From: Vagococcus bubulae
GTDB lineage: Bacteria; Bacillota; Bacilli; Lactobacillales; Vagococcaceae
Assembly: GCF_003950315.1 (NCBI RefSeq)
Contig: NZ_NGJT01000001.1
Span: 186,001-250,000 of the forward strand
Reading direction: 5' to 3'
Length of the DNA: 64,000 nucleotides
In this document: positions 28,967-38,446 of the stretch, in pieces
How the letters are laid out: every line of letters starts with the position of its first letter
Numbering within the stretch: the stretch's first letter is position 1
The notes under the pieces: model-generated
Database searches by the model: none
Told to the model about the DNA's origin: nothing
What the model saw: the letters and a program-made list of their open reading frames with translations, nothing else
Translations under genes and position numbers: made by a program

Positions 28967-29026
28967 CTTTAGAATGAAATAACTTTTTTAAGGATTATTT
29001 AACATTCTTTTTAAGAAAGAAATTCA

Positions 29027-29055
29027 AAATAAAAGCACTAGCGGTTAACTAGTGC
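29027..29055 (-). terminator. Terminator of dnaG-rpoD
   Basis: Minus strand: stem GCACTAG/CTAGTGC with loop TTAACCG, followed by TTTTATTTT, just past the rpoD stop. Confidence 0.8.
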
Positions 29056-29065
29056 CTGATTGATT

Positions 29066-30193
29066 TTATTCTAAAAAGTCTTTTAATTGTTTAGAACGTG
29101 ATGGATGGCGTAATTTTCTTAACGCTTTCGCTTCAATCTGACGAATTCTTTCACGCGTCACACCAAATACTTTCCCTACTTCTTCTAAAGTACGAGTACG
29201 GCCATCATCTAAACCAAAACGTAGACGCAAAACGTTTTCTTCTCTATCTGTTAATGTATCTAATACACTTTCCAATTGTTCTTTTAATAATTCATAAGCT
29301 GCGTGCTCTGCAGGACTAGTGGCTTCTTGGTCTTCAATGAAATCGCCTAAGTGAGAGTCATCTTCTTCCCCAATTGGTGTTTCAAGTGACACTGGCTCTT
29401 GAGCAATTTTTAAGATTTCACGTACTTTTTCAGGTGGTAAGTCCATCTCTGCCCCAATTTCTTCTGGTGTCGGTTCGCGTCCTAAATCTTGTAATAATTG
29501 ACGTTGGATACGAATTAATTTATTAATTGTTTCCACCATATGAACCGGAATACGAATGGTTCTTGCTTGGTCGGCAATCGCACGTGTAATAGCTTGACGA
29601 ATCCACCAAGTCGCATAAGTAGAAAACTTAAATCCTTTTTCATGGTCAAATTTTTCTACGGCTTTCATCAATCCCATGTTACCTTCTTGGATTAAATCAA
29701 GAAATTGCATACCACGGCCAACGTAACGTTTTGCAATACTAACAACTAAACGTAAGTTAGCTTCGGCTAATTCTTGTTTTGCTTCAGGGTCGCCCTCTTT
29801 AATACGTAGAGCTAAAGCCACTTCCTCGTCCGCTGTAAGAAGTGACACACGACCGATTTCTTTTAAATACATACGAACTGGGTCATTAATTTTTACACCA
29901 GCTGGCGCAATCAAATCTTCTTCTGGTTCTTTTTCTTTTGCTTTTTTAGATTCTTGATTTTTCTTAGCAATACGCAAACTATGTTCACTTGGTTCGCCTT
30001 TTTCATCAACAACGCTAATTCCTGCGTCCTCAACTTTTTCAATCAATTCATCCATGTCATCAGCATCTAATTCATAAGGAGTAGCTAATTTGTTAGTTAA
30101 TTCATCATAAAACACCGAACCTTTTACTTTGTTTACCTTGATGAATTTGGTTACTTCTTTTTTGTATGCTTCATCTTTTACCATTTTTGACAC
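29066..30193 (-). CDS. rpoD: Primary sigma factor RpoD/SigA
   Basis: The 375-residue length is typical of Firmicute SigA. Visible regions: 1.2 ([11 protein letters not shown]), 2.3-2.4 ([19 protein letters not shown], for -10 recognition), 3 ([13 protein letters not shown]) and 4.2 ([30 protein letters not shown], for -35 recognition). It directs RNA polymerase to housekeeping promoters. The start is GTG at 30191-30193, chosen because AAGGGGGAG lies at suitable distance; an ATG three codons later is too far from it. It follows dnaG by 18 bases, the classical macromolecular-synthesis operon. Confidence 0.98.
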   Translation of the reverse strand: MSKMVKDEAYKKEVTKFIKVNKVKGSVFYDELTNKLATPYELDADDMDELIEKVEDAGISVVDEKGEPSEHSLRIAKKNQESKKAKEKEPEEDLIAPAGVKINDPVRMYLKEIGRVSLLTADEEVALALRIKEGDPEAKQELAEANLRLVVSIAKRYVGRGMQFLDLIQEGNMGLMKAVEKFDHEKGFKFSTYATWWIRQAITRAIADQARTIRIPVHMVETINKLIRIQRQLLQDLGREPTPEEIGAEMDLPPEKVREILKIAQEPVSLETPIGEEDDSHLGDFIEDQEATSPAEHAAYELLKEQLESVLDTLTDREENVLRLRFGLDDGRTRTLEEVGKVFGVTRERIRQIEAKALRKLRHPSRSKQLKDFLE

Positions 30194-30211
30194 TATGGAC
30201 TCCCCCTTATA

Positions 30212-32050
30212 TTATCCCCAATTACTCAATTCTTTTTGCAATTGGATAATTTCTAATGTTACTTCCATTTCTTTGATAGAATCACCTATCTGTTTGACTT
30301 CTTGTTGCTTCTTTTTTAAAGCCTTTATTTTAGATTGAATACTCGCTTTTTCTATGACTTGTAAACAATCATTAATCTCTCGCTCATTACTTTGTTCACT
30401 AAAATTTTGCATGGTAATAGTGATGAGTAAATTACGTAAGTTTTCTTCTTTTAAGTAATTAATAAAATCTGCCAATTCAACTCGGCCATACAATTCATAA
30501 AAACTTGTTATATGTTGAAATAACTCCTGATACGCATCATGAACAAACGAAAAATCTGATTGATTATTGATTTTCTGAAATGTTGCCTTTTCTTTTAAAA
30601 TCCGAAATATGAGTAACATTTCTGCTTTTTCAACCACATCTATTTTTCTAAGCTCTTGTGTTTTAGGAATCACCACTTCTGGTCTTCTAGGTATTACCTG
30701 TTTAAAAGCTTGCTGTTTATTGTCTTGAATTAACTGATTTAACTGAAGTTGTAACGTTTCCTTAGAAAGGTTAAATTCTTCTGATAATTGTGTTAAAGCA
30801 AAATCTTTTTCAATCACTGATGGTATCATAGCTAATTCTTTTAACACAAGCTCCAAATAAGTTAAGATGTCTGATTCATTCTCCAAATTGAAATCTTGCA
30901 TCAAATAAACACGTTTAAACTGGAATACTGTTTGCTTATGATGTAGCAATTCTTTTTCTAAAGATTCCGTTCCATATACCATTCGATAATCGTCTGGATC
31001 AAGTTTGTTAGGTAAACTCACTACCTGAACACCTAACGCTGTATTTTGAGTTAATAATTCAACAGCTCGATTTGTCGCATTGATACCAGCTGAATCACCA
31101 TCATAACAAATCGTCACATCTTCACACACACGCTCTAATCGGTGAATCTGTTGTTCTGTTAAACTTGTTCCCATAGTAGCTACAGCATTTTTTACACCAG
31201 ACATGTATGACGCGATAACGTCCATAAACCCTTCAAATAAATACACTTCATTTGTTTTCCGAATATGAGGTCTAGCAAGATGAAAATTATAAATTACTTC
31301 TCGCTTATTAAATATCTCAGTTTCAGGACTATTAAGGTATTTGGGTTGTTTTTTATCCGTATCAGATTGAATCGATGGCATTTGCCTACCTGAAAAACCA
31401 ATTGTTTTGCCTTTAGAATCTTTTATCGGAAACATGACACGATTAAAAAATCGGTCCATAAACGTGCCATCATCTCTTTCGACGAATAAACCTGACTCAT
31501 CAAAAAGACCGTCTTTAAATTCTTTTTGCATGACTTTTAATAAAATGTCTCGATTGTCAGGAGCAAAGCCTAATTCAAACTCATCAATATATTCTCGAGA
31601 GATACCTCGTTTCTCCAAGTAAGCCATAGCATCTTTACCAACTTCTGTATTTACCAAAATATGGTGAAAAAAGCTTTTAGCATGTTCGTGCATCTCAATT
31701 AATTTCTGATGCATACTATTTTTAGGCGTTTGCTGCACCGTAGAAAATGTGGTCGTTGGTAAGGATAAATTTAGCGGTTCGGCTAGTTTTCCAACTGCCT
31801 CGGGAAATGATAACCCTTCTACTTCTTGAATAAAGGTAAAAACATTTCCACCCTTGCCACATCCAAAACAATAAAAAATTTGTTTATCCTCTGCTACGGT
31901 AAACGATGGGGTTTTTTCATTGTGAAATGGGCACAACCCTAAATAATTTTTACCAGATTTTTTTAATTGAACATAGTTTTCAACGACCTCAACAATATTT
32001 GTTTCTTGTCTAACTGTATCAATTAATTCTTGAGGGATTAATTGTGACAT
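30212..32050 (-). CDS. dnaG: DNA primase
   Basis: A 612-residue bacterial primase with an N-terminal zinc-binding domain (Cys40, His43, Cys61, Cys64 in LCPFHNEKTPSF and YCFGCGKGG), RNA-polymerase core, TOPRIM domain (YLFEGFMDVIA, ICYDGDSAGI) and a C-terminal helicase-binding domain. It synthesises RNA primers for replication with DnaB-type helicase. First gene of dnaG-rpoD. A predicted promoter and a terminator-like hairpin lie between it and the upstream P-type ATPase gene. Confidence 0.97.
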   Translation of the reverse strand: MSQLIPQELIDTVRQETNIVEVVENYVQLKKSGKNYLGLCPFHNEKTPSFTVAEDKQIFYCFGCGKGGNVFTFIQEVEGLSFPEAVGKLAEPLNLSLPTTTFSTVQQTPKNSMHQKLIEMHEHAKSFFHHILVNTEVGKDAMAYLEKRGISREYIDEFELGFAPDNRDILLKVMQKEFKDGLFDESGLFVERDDGTFMDRFFNRVMFPIKDSKGKTIGFSGRQMPSIQSDTDKKQPKYLNSPETEIFNKREVIYNFHLARPHIRKTNEVYLFEGFMDVIASYMSGVKNAVATMGTSLTEQQIHRLERVCEDVTICYDGDSAGINATNRAVELLTQNTALGVQVVSLPNKLDPDDYRMVYGTESLEKELLHHKQTVFQFKRVYLMQDFNLENESDILTYLELVLKELAMIPSVIEKDFALTQLSEEFNLSKETLQLQLNQLIQDNKQQAFKQVIPRRPEVVIPKTQELRKIDVVEKAEMLLIFRILKEKATFQKINNQSDFSFVHDAYQELFQHITSFYELYGRVELADFINYLKEENLRNLLITITMQNFSEQSNEREINDCLQVIEKASIQSKIKALKKKQQEVKQIGDSIKEMEVTLEIIQLQKELSNWG

Positions 32051-32085
32051 GCTTATGAGTCATCCCCTTTTTACATAATTAAGTC

Positions 32086-32113
32086 AGAAAAGTCGCACTG
32101 AATTCAGCGCGAC
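32086..32113 (-). terminator. Terminator-like hairpin in the dnaG leader
   Basis: Minus strand: stem GTCGCGCTG/CAGTGCGAC (one G-T pair), loop AATT, then TTTTCTGACTT. It lies downstream of the predicted dnaG promoter, so it could attenuate dnaG-rpoD as well as terminate ATPase-gene transcription. Confidence 0.6.
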
Positions 32114-32136
32114 CATGACATAACTTTTCATAATAA

Positions 32137-32164
32137 ATTATAACATAAATCATTTGGTTTGCAA
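32137..32164 (-). promoter_or_regulatory. Predicted promoter of dnaG-rpoD
   Basis: Minus-strand TTGCAA (32159-32164), 16-base spacer, consensus TATAAT (32137-32142); predicted start near 32130. Confidence 0.65.
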
Positions 32165-32174
32165 CAATTTGTGC

Positions 32175-34496
32175 TTAGTTAAAAGAACCCATTTTCCCAG
32201 TAATCAATTTATCTAAAATTAACTTACCTATAATTGAACAGATAACAAGTACAACAAAAACAGGTAATGTTGTGGCGTTTAACCAAGTAATTTCTAATAG
32301 CGACTTAAATAGCATTGCTGCTACAAACGTTCCCACAGTGGTTGTGACAGCTAAAAACAATCTCAGTGGATTAAACGGTAAACACGCTTTAATCACAGCC
32401 ATAGCACTAACAGCAATCAACATGTAATACATTAATGTTGTTTGATCGATTCCTGTAATGCCTAATTTTGGAGAAACAAAATAGATCACTAACATATTAA
32501 TCACTACAAGTAATGCATTTGGTAACGCTCGTCGTAGGGCAGTTGGTAAAAATTTTGTCGTAATCTTGCGTTTATCGGATTCAAATGACAAGAAGAACGT
32601 TGGGTAACCTTCAATCGCTAAATCAAGTAACGTAATTTGAATCGGAATAAATGGGAAACCAACTGCTGAAATCATACATAGTATAGATAACAAGAACGAA
32701 TAAATGGTTTTAATAAAGAAAATACTTGCAACTTTTGTCACATTGTTAACAACTCGTCGCCCTTCAAACAACACATCTGGCAAGGTGGTAAAATCAGAAT
32801 TTAATAAAACTAAATTAGCCATTTGACGTGTCGCATTATCCCCTTCAGCCATGGCAATACTACAATCCGCTTCTTTCATAGCTAAAATATCATTGACGCC
32901 ATCACCGGTCATTGCGACAATATGATCTTTTTGTCTTAGGGCTTCGACTAACCATTTCTTCTGTTGCGGACTCACACGGCCAAATACTGTATAGTCATCC
33001 ACAATAGCTTTTACTTCTTCTTCCGTTTCAATCGTTGACAAATCAATGTACTGTTCATAGTGATTTAATCCTGCACGTCTTGCTACATTTGATACAGTGA
33101 CAGGATTATCACCAGAAATAACTTTTAACGCAACCCCTTCACTATCTAAATAAGCCAATGTTTGTTCTGCATTTTCTCGAATAGCATCTTCAATAATTAA
33201 GACTGATAACACCTCAACATTTCCTACTGTATCAGTTAGCTGAGTGGCTGTTTGATCAACACCTATAAGTAGAACACGACTGCCTTGTTCTTGTGCTTGA
33301 TAAACTTCTTTTGGTAAATTATCTTCTGAAACCAAGCGTTCTGGCGCGCCAAGATAAACACACCCAACGCCTTCAAATAATACTGCTCCCCATTTTCTAT
33401 CCGAAGAAAACGGTAAAGCATCTAATACGTTTAAATTGCTTGAGGTTTGATAATAAGAACGCAAGGCTTGCATGGTCAAATTATTATCATCTGTTGCATT
33501 GATATAGTTTTCCATTATGTTTGTTGTGTTCAATTCTGTTAATGATTGATTGACATCAACTACTTCTGACACAATCATTTTACCTTGTGTGATTGTTCCT
33601 GTTTTATCTAAACAAAGTACATCGACATGAGCTAGCGTTTCAATCGAGTGCATGTCTTGAACCAATACTTTTTTCTTTGTTAATTTGACTACACCTGTTG
33701 CTAAGGCGATGCTAATTAATAAAACCATCCCTTTTGGCAACATACCTAGTAGTGCAGCAGCAGATGAAACCACAGATAATTTCAAATCACTTTGTCTTAA
33801 AAAGTACGCTTCTAAAAACAAAATCACACCCAAAGGAATGATAATATAACTGGTAAATTTCGCTACTTTTCGAATGGATTCAACTAATTCAGAAGTGACT
33901 GGTTTATGAATTTTAGCTTCTTCAGCAATTTTGATGGCATAATTATCTTTTCCAACATGAACGACTTTAGCCACACATTGACCACTTGTTACATAACTCC
34001 CTGACATAAGTTGGCTTGCAGCCGATTTTTTGATTAAATCCGCTTCACCAGTTAATAACGATTCATTCACCTCAACATTTCCTGACAGAATCTCCATATC
34101 AGAAGGAACTTGTTGACCTGCAGATAAGATAACCACATCATCTAAAACTAACTCTGTTGTGGGAATTCCTACTTTTTGATTGTCGCGAAAAACTTCGACA
34201 TTTTCTTCATTCACAATAGATAATTGTGACACAAGATTTTTTGCTCGAATTTCTTGTGATACCCCAATGACCACATTCAAAATAATAATTGCCATAAAAA
34301 ACATATTGCTATAAGCCCCAACTAAAGCTAAACAAATAGCAATCACAACATTTAATAAATTAAACAAGGTAAAAACATTATCATAAATAATGTCTTTGTT
34401 ACTTTTTGATGTATCAGAAACATAGTCATTAACTTGTCCCTGACTAATACGCTGATTAACTTCCTCTTGAGTCAATCCTTTTTCATTCATTTTCAT
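32175..34496 (-). CDS. P-type cation-translocating ATPase (CtpE/MgtA-like)
   Basis: 773 residues with all P-type ATPase landmarks: actuator loop SLLTGEADL (TGE), phosphorylation site CLDKTGTIT, hinge AMTGDGVNDILAMKEAD, and about ten helices. The M4 ion-binding stretch reads AALLGMLPKGMVLL, with Lys where most relatives have PEGL. Overall order resembles the CtpE/lactic-acid-bacterial MgtA-YoaB group, implicated in Ca2+ or Mn2+ transport. I cannot assign the ion. No Mn-sensing yybP-ykoY motif is seen in the short leader. Start MKMNEKGL is preceded by a weak GAGAGAG; an ATG two codons later is possible. Confidence 0.85.
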   Translation of the reverse strand: MKMNEKGLTQEEVNQRISQGQVNDYVSDTSKSNKDIIYDNVFTLFNLLNVVIAICLALVGAYSNMFFMAIIILNVVIGVSQEIRAKNLVSQLSIVNEENVEVFRDNQKVGIPTTELVLDDVVILSAGQQVPSDMEILSGNVEVNESLLTGEADLIKKSAASQLMSGSYVTSGQCVAKVVHVGKDNYAIKIAEEAKIHKPVTSELVESIRKVAKFTSYIIIPLGVILFLEAYFLRQSDLKLSVVSSAAALLGMLPKGMVLLISIALATGVVKLTKKKVLVQDMHSIETLAHVDVLCLDKTGTITQGKMIVSEVVDVNQSLTELNTTNIMENYINATDDNNLTMQALRSYYQTSSNLNVLDALPFSSDRKWGAVLFEGVGCVYLGAPERLVSEDNLPKEVYQAQEQGSRVLLIGVDQTATQLTDTVGNVEVLSVLIIEDAIRENAEQTLAYLDSEGVALKVISGDNPVTVSNVARRAGLNHYEQYIDLSTIETEEEVKAIVDDYTVFGRVSPQQKKWLVEALRQKDHIVAMTGDGVNDILAMKEADCSIAMAEGDNATRQMANLVLLNSDFTTLPDVLFEGRRVVNNVTKVASIFFIKTIYSFLLSILCMISAVGFPFIPIQITLLDLAIEGYPTFFLSFESDKRKITTKFLPTALRRALPNALLVVINMLVIYFVSPKLGITGIDQTTLMYYMLIAVSAMAVIKACLPFNPLRLFLAVTTTVGTFVAAMLFKSLLEITWLNATTLPVFVVLVICSIIGKLILDKLITGKMGSFN

Positions 34497-34576
34497 TATA
34501 CTTACTCTCTCTTTTCATTATTTCTTCCATTATTATATAGATATTCTTATCAAGTTTAAAGTCTTTTAACAAATAA

Positions 34577-34609
34577 TTAAACTCCTAACTAGAAAAGCTT
34601 AGGAGTTTA
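34577..34609 (-). terminator. Terminator of the ABC-PASTA operon
   Basis: Minus strand: stem AAACTCCTAA/TTAGGAGTTT with a ten-base loop, then a short T-rich tail, right after the PASTA gene stop. Confidence 0.7.
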
Positions 34610-34613
34610 TTCA

Positions 34614-36053
34614 TTAATTATTAGAAATAGTTGGTAATGGCGCATAGGCACCATTGCTAATACCAAAGACTAAATGACTATTCATTGGTATGTATTGATT
34701 ATAAACATTCATCGAAACAATTTGTCCTTTTTCATTTTCTGAGTCCACATAATAAACCTCATATGTGACAGATGCCCCTTTTGAATTGAAATTATCATAA
34801 ATCAACTTAGGAATATCTCCTTCAAGTTGCCCAAAATAAGATTTAATATATGGTTTTCCAGCAGAATAGACCACATTAACAATTTTTTCACCTTCACTTG
34901 TTAATTTTTTCCCTGGTTCAACTGATTGAGAAATTAATTGACCATACGGAACGGTATCAGAAAACATTTCTTTTGTCATAACTTGTAATCCACCAGATAG
35001 ACTACTAGCATCCTCAGTAGAGTACTCAGCAAAATTTGGGACTGTGACTGCTTTTCCTACAGATACAGACACACTCATTTTATCGTGCTTTGCAATTTTA
35101 GCTTTAGGTTCTACAGACTGCGATACAATCAACCCAGATTCTACTTTATCTGAATCGACTTCTTTGTACTCCATGTCTATTTCATTTTTCTTAGCCCACT
35201 CTTCTACCTCTGTTTTAGCTTTCTTATTGAAGTCTGGTACAGAAATATTTTTTTCGAATACTTCTTTTCCTTTAGAAAAATAGACATTGGCAATATCTTG
35301 TCTCAAATAATTTTCTTTATTGACTTCTTTATCCGTAAACTCTAACTTAATGAATTTACCTTTTTCAATTTTATCATTGTATTCATCAATAATTGAGACA
35401 TTATCAGCTTTTTTTTCAGCAATCCATTGTTCCACTTCAGTTTTAGTCATTTTTTCAAATTCTGGCAACTCAATTTTTTCTTTTGGATTTGCTCCTTCAC
35501 TCACTTTAAAGGTCATATTAGATCCTTTTTTTATCTTTTTCTTTGGTGCAACAGATTGTGTGATAATTCCATTGGCATCGACTTTATTTGAATAGGCTTG
35601 TGTCGCTTCAGTCTTAATTCGATTGTCATCCGCCCATTTTTTTACATCTACAATGGTTTTATCTTTAAAATCAGGAACTGTCACACGCGTTACTTGATAA
35701 TAGATAAAATAAAAAATCAAACACGTTGTGAGTGCCCCTACCGCTATTGTCATTTTTCTTTTTTGTTGCCGATTTTTATAGTCATAATCAATTTCTGTTG
35801 TCTCATCAAATGGTTCCAATATTTCTGGTGGAGTCACTTTTTTTTCCGTTGGTGATGGTGATGTCTTTCGCTTTCTTTTACGTTTTTTCTTTCGTCTAGG
35901 TGTATCTGTATCACGTTGAGGGACATCATCGTTTCGATAAGCCTCATCTAGCGCATCAAACTCATCTGACTCAAATGTTTCTTTATTTTTTTGCTTATTA
36001 TTTAGTGTATCTTGATAATTGTCATTATCAAAATTTGATAAAAAATCAGACAT
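34614..36053 (-). CDS. Membrane-anchored PASTA-repeat protein without kinase domain
   Basis: A 479-residue protein: acidic cytoplasmic N-terminus (1-50), very basic stretch RRKKKRKRKRK (53-63), one transmembrane helix (about 101-121), then an extracellular part with four PASTA-like repeats. These begin VTVPDFKDK (124), IELPEFEKM (194), ISVPDFNKK (269) and VTVPNFAEY (335), several ending in SQSVEPKAKI-type motifs. A further related C-terminal unit spans 399-479. PASTA domains bind peptidoglycan or muropeptides in Ser/Thr kinases and some PBPs, but there is no kinase or transpeptidase domain here. The start overlaps the upstream ABC ATPase gene by 8 bases, implying joint function. Confidence 0.87.
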   Translation of the reverse strand: MSDFLSNFDNDNYQDTLNNKQKNKETFESDEFDALDEAYRNDDVPQRDTDTPRRKKKRKRKRKTSPSPTEKKVTPPEILEPFDETTEIDYDYKNRQQKRKMTIAVGALTTCLIFYFIYYQVTRVTVPDFKDKTIVDVKKWADDNRIKTEATQAYSNKVDANGIITQSVAPKKKIKKGSNMTFKVSEGANPKEKIELPEFEKMTKTEVEQWIAEKKADNVSIIDEYNDKIEKGKFIKLEFTDKEVNKENYLRQDIANVYFSKGKEVFEKNISVPDFNKKAKTEVEEWAKKNEIDMEYKEVDSDKVESGLIVSQSVEPKAKIAKHDKMSVSVSVGKAVTVPNFAEYSTEDASSLSGGLQVMTKEMFSDTVPYGQLISQSVEPGKKLTSEGEKIVNVVYSAGKPYIKSYFGQLEGDIPKLIYDNFNSKGASVTYEVYYVDSENEKGQIVSMNVYNQYIPMNSHLVFGISNGAYAPLPTISNN

Positions 36054-36720
36054 TCTTTCTTAAAACCCCTTTTCTCAGAAGGTAGGACTCATCCGATTGC
36101 AATGCTATCTCTGGTGAGTGTGTCACAACAATCACGCATTTATTATGTTTGTGAGCTAGCATTTTAAATATTTCTACAATCTCTTGCTCCATCTCTTCAT
36201 CTAAATTACCTGTCGGCTCGTCAGCTAATATAATATCCACATTAGTTGCAAGTGCTCTTGCTATGGCAACACGTTGCTGTTCCCCACCAGACAACTGCGT
36301 CACAAGGCGTTTAGATTTCTCTTTTGACACCCCTATATAATCTAATAAATTAATCGCCACTTCTTCTTGATTATCTGGTATCTCATTATCTGTAATCGAC
36401 ATCGGTACCATGACATTTTCAACAGCTGTAAGATAAGGGATTAAATTATAATGTTGAAATATAATACTAATATAATCTCTACGATACTCATCATAGCCAA
36501 TTTTTTCAATGTTTTTTTTCTCATAAAACACTCGGCCTTCTTGTGGAGTATCTAACCCTGCTAACAATGATAAAAGTGTTGTTTTTCCACTTCCTGACTG
36601 GCCAACAATGGTATAAAATCGTCCTCTTTCAAAGGAAATATTCGTGTTTTTTAAAATAAAACGTCGTATATCACCATCTTGATAATAATAACCTAGTTTA
36701 CTTGCTTTTAGTATAGACAC
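36046..36720 (-). CDS. ABC transporter ATP-binding protein linked to the PASTA protein
   Basis: A 224-residue LolD/FtsE-like ATPase: Walker A GQSGSGKTT, Q-loop QHYNLIPYL, signature [15 protein letters not shown], Walker B IILADEPTGNLD, H-loop VTHSPEIALQSDESYLL. It is 16 bases downstream of the FtsX-like permease gene and overlaps the PASTA gene by 8 bases. Such ATPases energise extracytoplasmic work (lipoprotein release, peptide export, hydrolase activation). The PASTA partner suggests a cell-wall-related task; this is inference. Confidence 0.9.
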   Translation of the reverse strand: MSILKASKLGYYYQDGDIRRFILKNTNISFERGRFYTIVGQSGSGKTTLLSLLAGLDTPQEGRVFYEKKNIEKIGYDEYRRDYISIIFQHYNLIPYLTAVENVMVPMSITDNEIPDNQEEVAINLLDYIGVSKEKSKRLVTQLSGGEQQRVAIARALATNVDIILADEPTGNLDEEMEQEIVEIFKMLAHKHNKCVIVVTHSPEIALQSDESYLLRKGVLRKNV

Positions 36721-36736
36721 TCCTATCCCCCCTTTT

Positions 36737-38269
36737 TTACATCATTATTTTTTTAGGATTTAGCCGCATAATGTAGACTAATGGAACAATCGTTGATAAC
36801 AATACAACAATCAATCCGATTAAATAAAACAATACAATATAAGATGGGGTTAATTTAATGTCATAAGCATCTATCACATCATCTTCAGTGATTTGAAAAT
36901 CAACCACAGGACTACCAAATATCATCATCTCGTCCTCAGTATTGTCAATTTGCTGAGTAGTCATTAAAGATTCCGAAAAGTTTTTGGCTAATACATTGCC
37001 AGAGAACACTGATAATGTCATAGCTATTATAGCAACTAATAAAACTTCTGTCACAATTTGACCAACCACACGATTTCTTTTTTCTCCTAATGATAGGTAA
37101 ATACCTAATTCATGCTTCCTATCTCTTAAAAACAAAATAATGACTAATGTTATGATAAAAACTGACGCCATAACTGAAACTATCAACACAATTTTTGATA
37201 TGTTCGCCATACCTTTGATAGGACCCGCAATAGAATCGAACTGATCTGAACTTGCTTCTATCTTATAATAATCTAATTTATTATCTTTTAAAATCTGATT
37301 ACCTAACAACTTAAAATCTTCTACTTCTTCTGGTTTATTTAGTACATATGTTGCTTGAATATTTTTAAATGAAAAATCTTTTAATACGGTCTCTTTATCT
37401 GGTATGTCACTATTTTCATCTGAAAAATTATCAGGAAAATTATCATAATTAAACTCTAACATTTCTTTTTGTGTCTTTTCAATATAATCATTAGGAAAAT
37501 AGATAACATTCAATTTATCATAATAATCAATCTGTTGATTTTGTTCTTGTTCTATTTGTTTAGAATTTTTGGAAGAATTTTCTTTTTTTTCTACTTGATT
37601 CACAGTAAAAATTCCTACCACTGTTGCAGAATACTCTTTGGATTTACGCTCAATGTTTTCAACATCTACATTACCAGTTCCATAATGCTCAATGACTCGA
37701 TCCATCACAAAACTATCTCCTACGTGTAAATTATTCTCCGTTGCTACCTTTTCAGAAATTACTGCTACAGGTAATCCTTTTTCGATTTCCTCTTGGCTAA
37801 ATGTGTTTCCTTCAATCAGACTAATTTTTTTCATCTGAACGTCTATTAATTCAGGACGACTAGCCCCTTTAACAGTGAAATAATGGATACCATTGATGTC
37901 TAATATGCTGTCATCATCTTTTGATACCACATTTTTTAATTTTTCAGTTGTGATGTAGTCAATAACAGAATAATCATAAAATTTTACTTGATCTAGTTTA
38001 CCAAGTTCTTTATATACTTTGATATCAGGTTCTTTTATGTCAATATCTGTTCCTTCTTCGCTTAATTTTTGTAGCTTTTCTTGATTAAAGGATACGGTTG
38101 CATTAGCTCCAAGTCGCGTTTTAATTTCGGTTTCGACATGTTGAGTTGCTTGTTGTATAGCAATCGCTCCTGCCATTAAATTACCTAAAATAAAAATAAC
38201 TAAAAATAAGATCAATGATTTACTCTTTCTTCGTTGAATACTAAGTAAAGCTCTTTTGAAAAAATTCAT
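36737..38269 (-). CDS. FtsX/MacB-like ABC permease linked to the PASTA protein
   Basis: A 510-residue permease of MacB topology: helix 1 about 18-40 (SLILFLVIFILGNLMAGAIA), an extracellular domain of about 310 residues (40-355), then three helices in a C-terminal FtsX domain (SKIVLIVSVMASVFIITLVI, DRKHELGIYLSLGEKRNRV, and the terminal helix before MRLNPKKIMM). The extracellular part is acidic, with a Lys/Gln-rich insertion near 225-250 (ENSSKNSKQIEQEQNQQ). First gene of the three-gene operon with ATPase and PASTA protein. No fusion protein gene is beside it, unlike the operon at 24.7-27.7 kb. Confidence 0.85.
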   Translation of the reverse strand: MNFFKRALLSIQRRKSKSLILFLVIFILGNLMAGAIAIQQATQHVETEIKTRLGANATVSFNQEKLQKLSEEGTDIDIKEPDIKVYKELGKLDQVKFYDYSVIDYITTEKLKNVVSKDDDSILDINGIHYFTVKGASRPELIDVQMKKISLIEGNTFSQEEIEKGLPVAVISEKVATENNLHVGDSFVMDRVIEHYGTGNVDVENIERKSKEYSATVVGIFTVNQVEKKENSSKNSKQIEQEQNQQIDYYDKLNVIYFPNDYIEKTQKEMLEFNYDNFPDNFSDENSDIPDKETVLKDFSFKNIQATYVLNKPEEVEDFKLLGNQILKDNKLDYYKIEASSDQFDSIAGPIKGMANISKIVLIVSVMASVFIITLVIILFLRDRKHELGIYLSLGEKRNRVVGQIVTEVLLVAIIAMTLSVFSGNVLAKNFSESLMTTQQIDNTEDEMMIFGSPVVDFQITEDDVIDAYDIKLTPSYIVLFYLIGLIVVLLSTIVPLVYIMRLNPKKIMM

Positions 38270-38405
38270 TTTTTCACTTCCTTTACTACAATTGTCTTAT
38301 CACTCATTTTATCATCCTTTATTATAAAATTCATCAAATTTTCATATATTCATATAAAATATTTTGTTCTAAATTAATAATGGTACTGTTTCTTATAAAA
38401 GTGCC

Positions 38406-38436
38406 TAAAAAAAAGAAAGCCAGTTTTCTAGCTTTC
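38406..38436 (-). terminator. Terminator of the heterodimeric ABC exporter operon
   Basis: Minus strand: stem AAAGCTAG/CTGGCTTT region with loop AAAA, then a run of eight T. Confidence 0.8.
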
Positions 38437-38446
38437 TCTCTTCAGA

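Noticed and set aside
34497-34613. Mn2+-sensing yybP-ykoY riboswitch before the P-type ATPase gene
   Set aside because: The leader is under 90 bases after the preceding terminator and lacks the paired conserved loops of that class.
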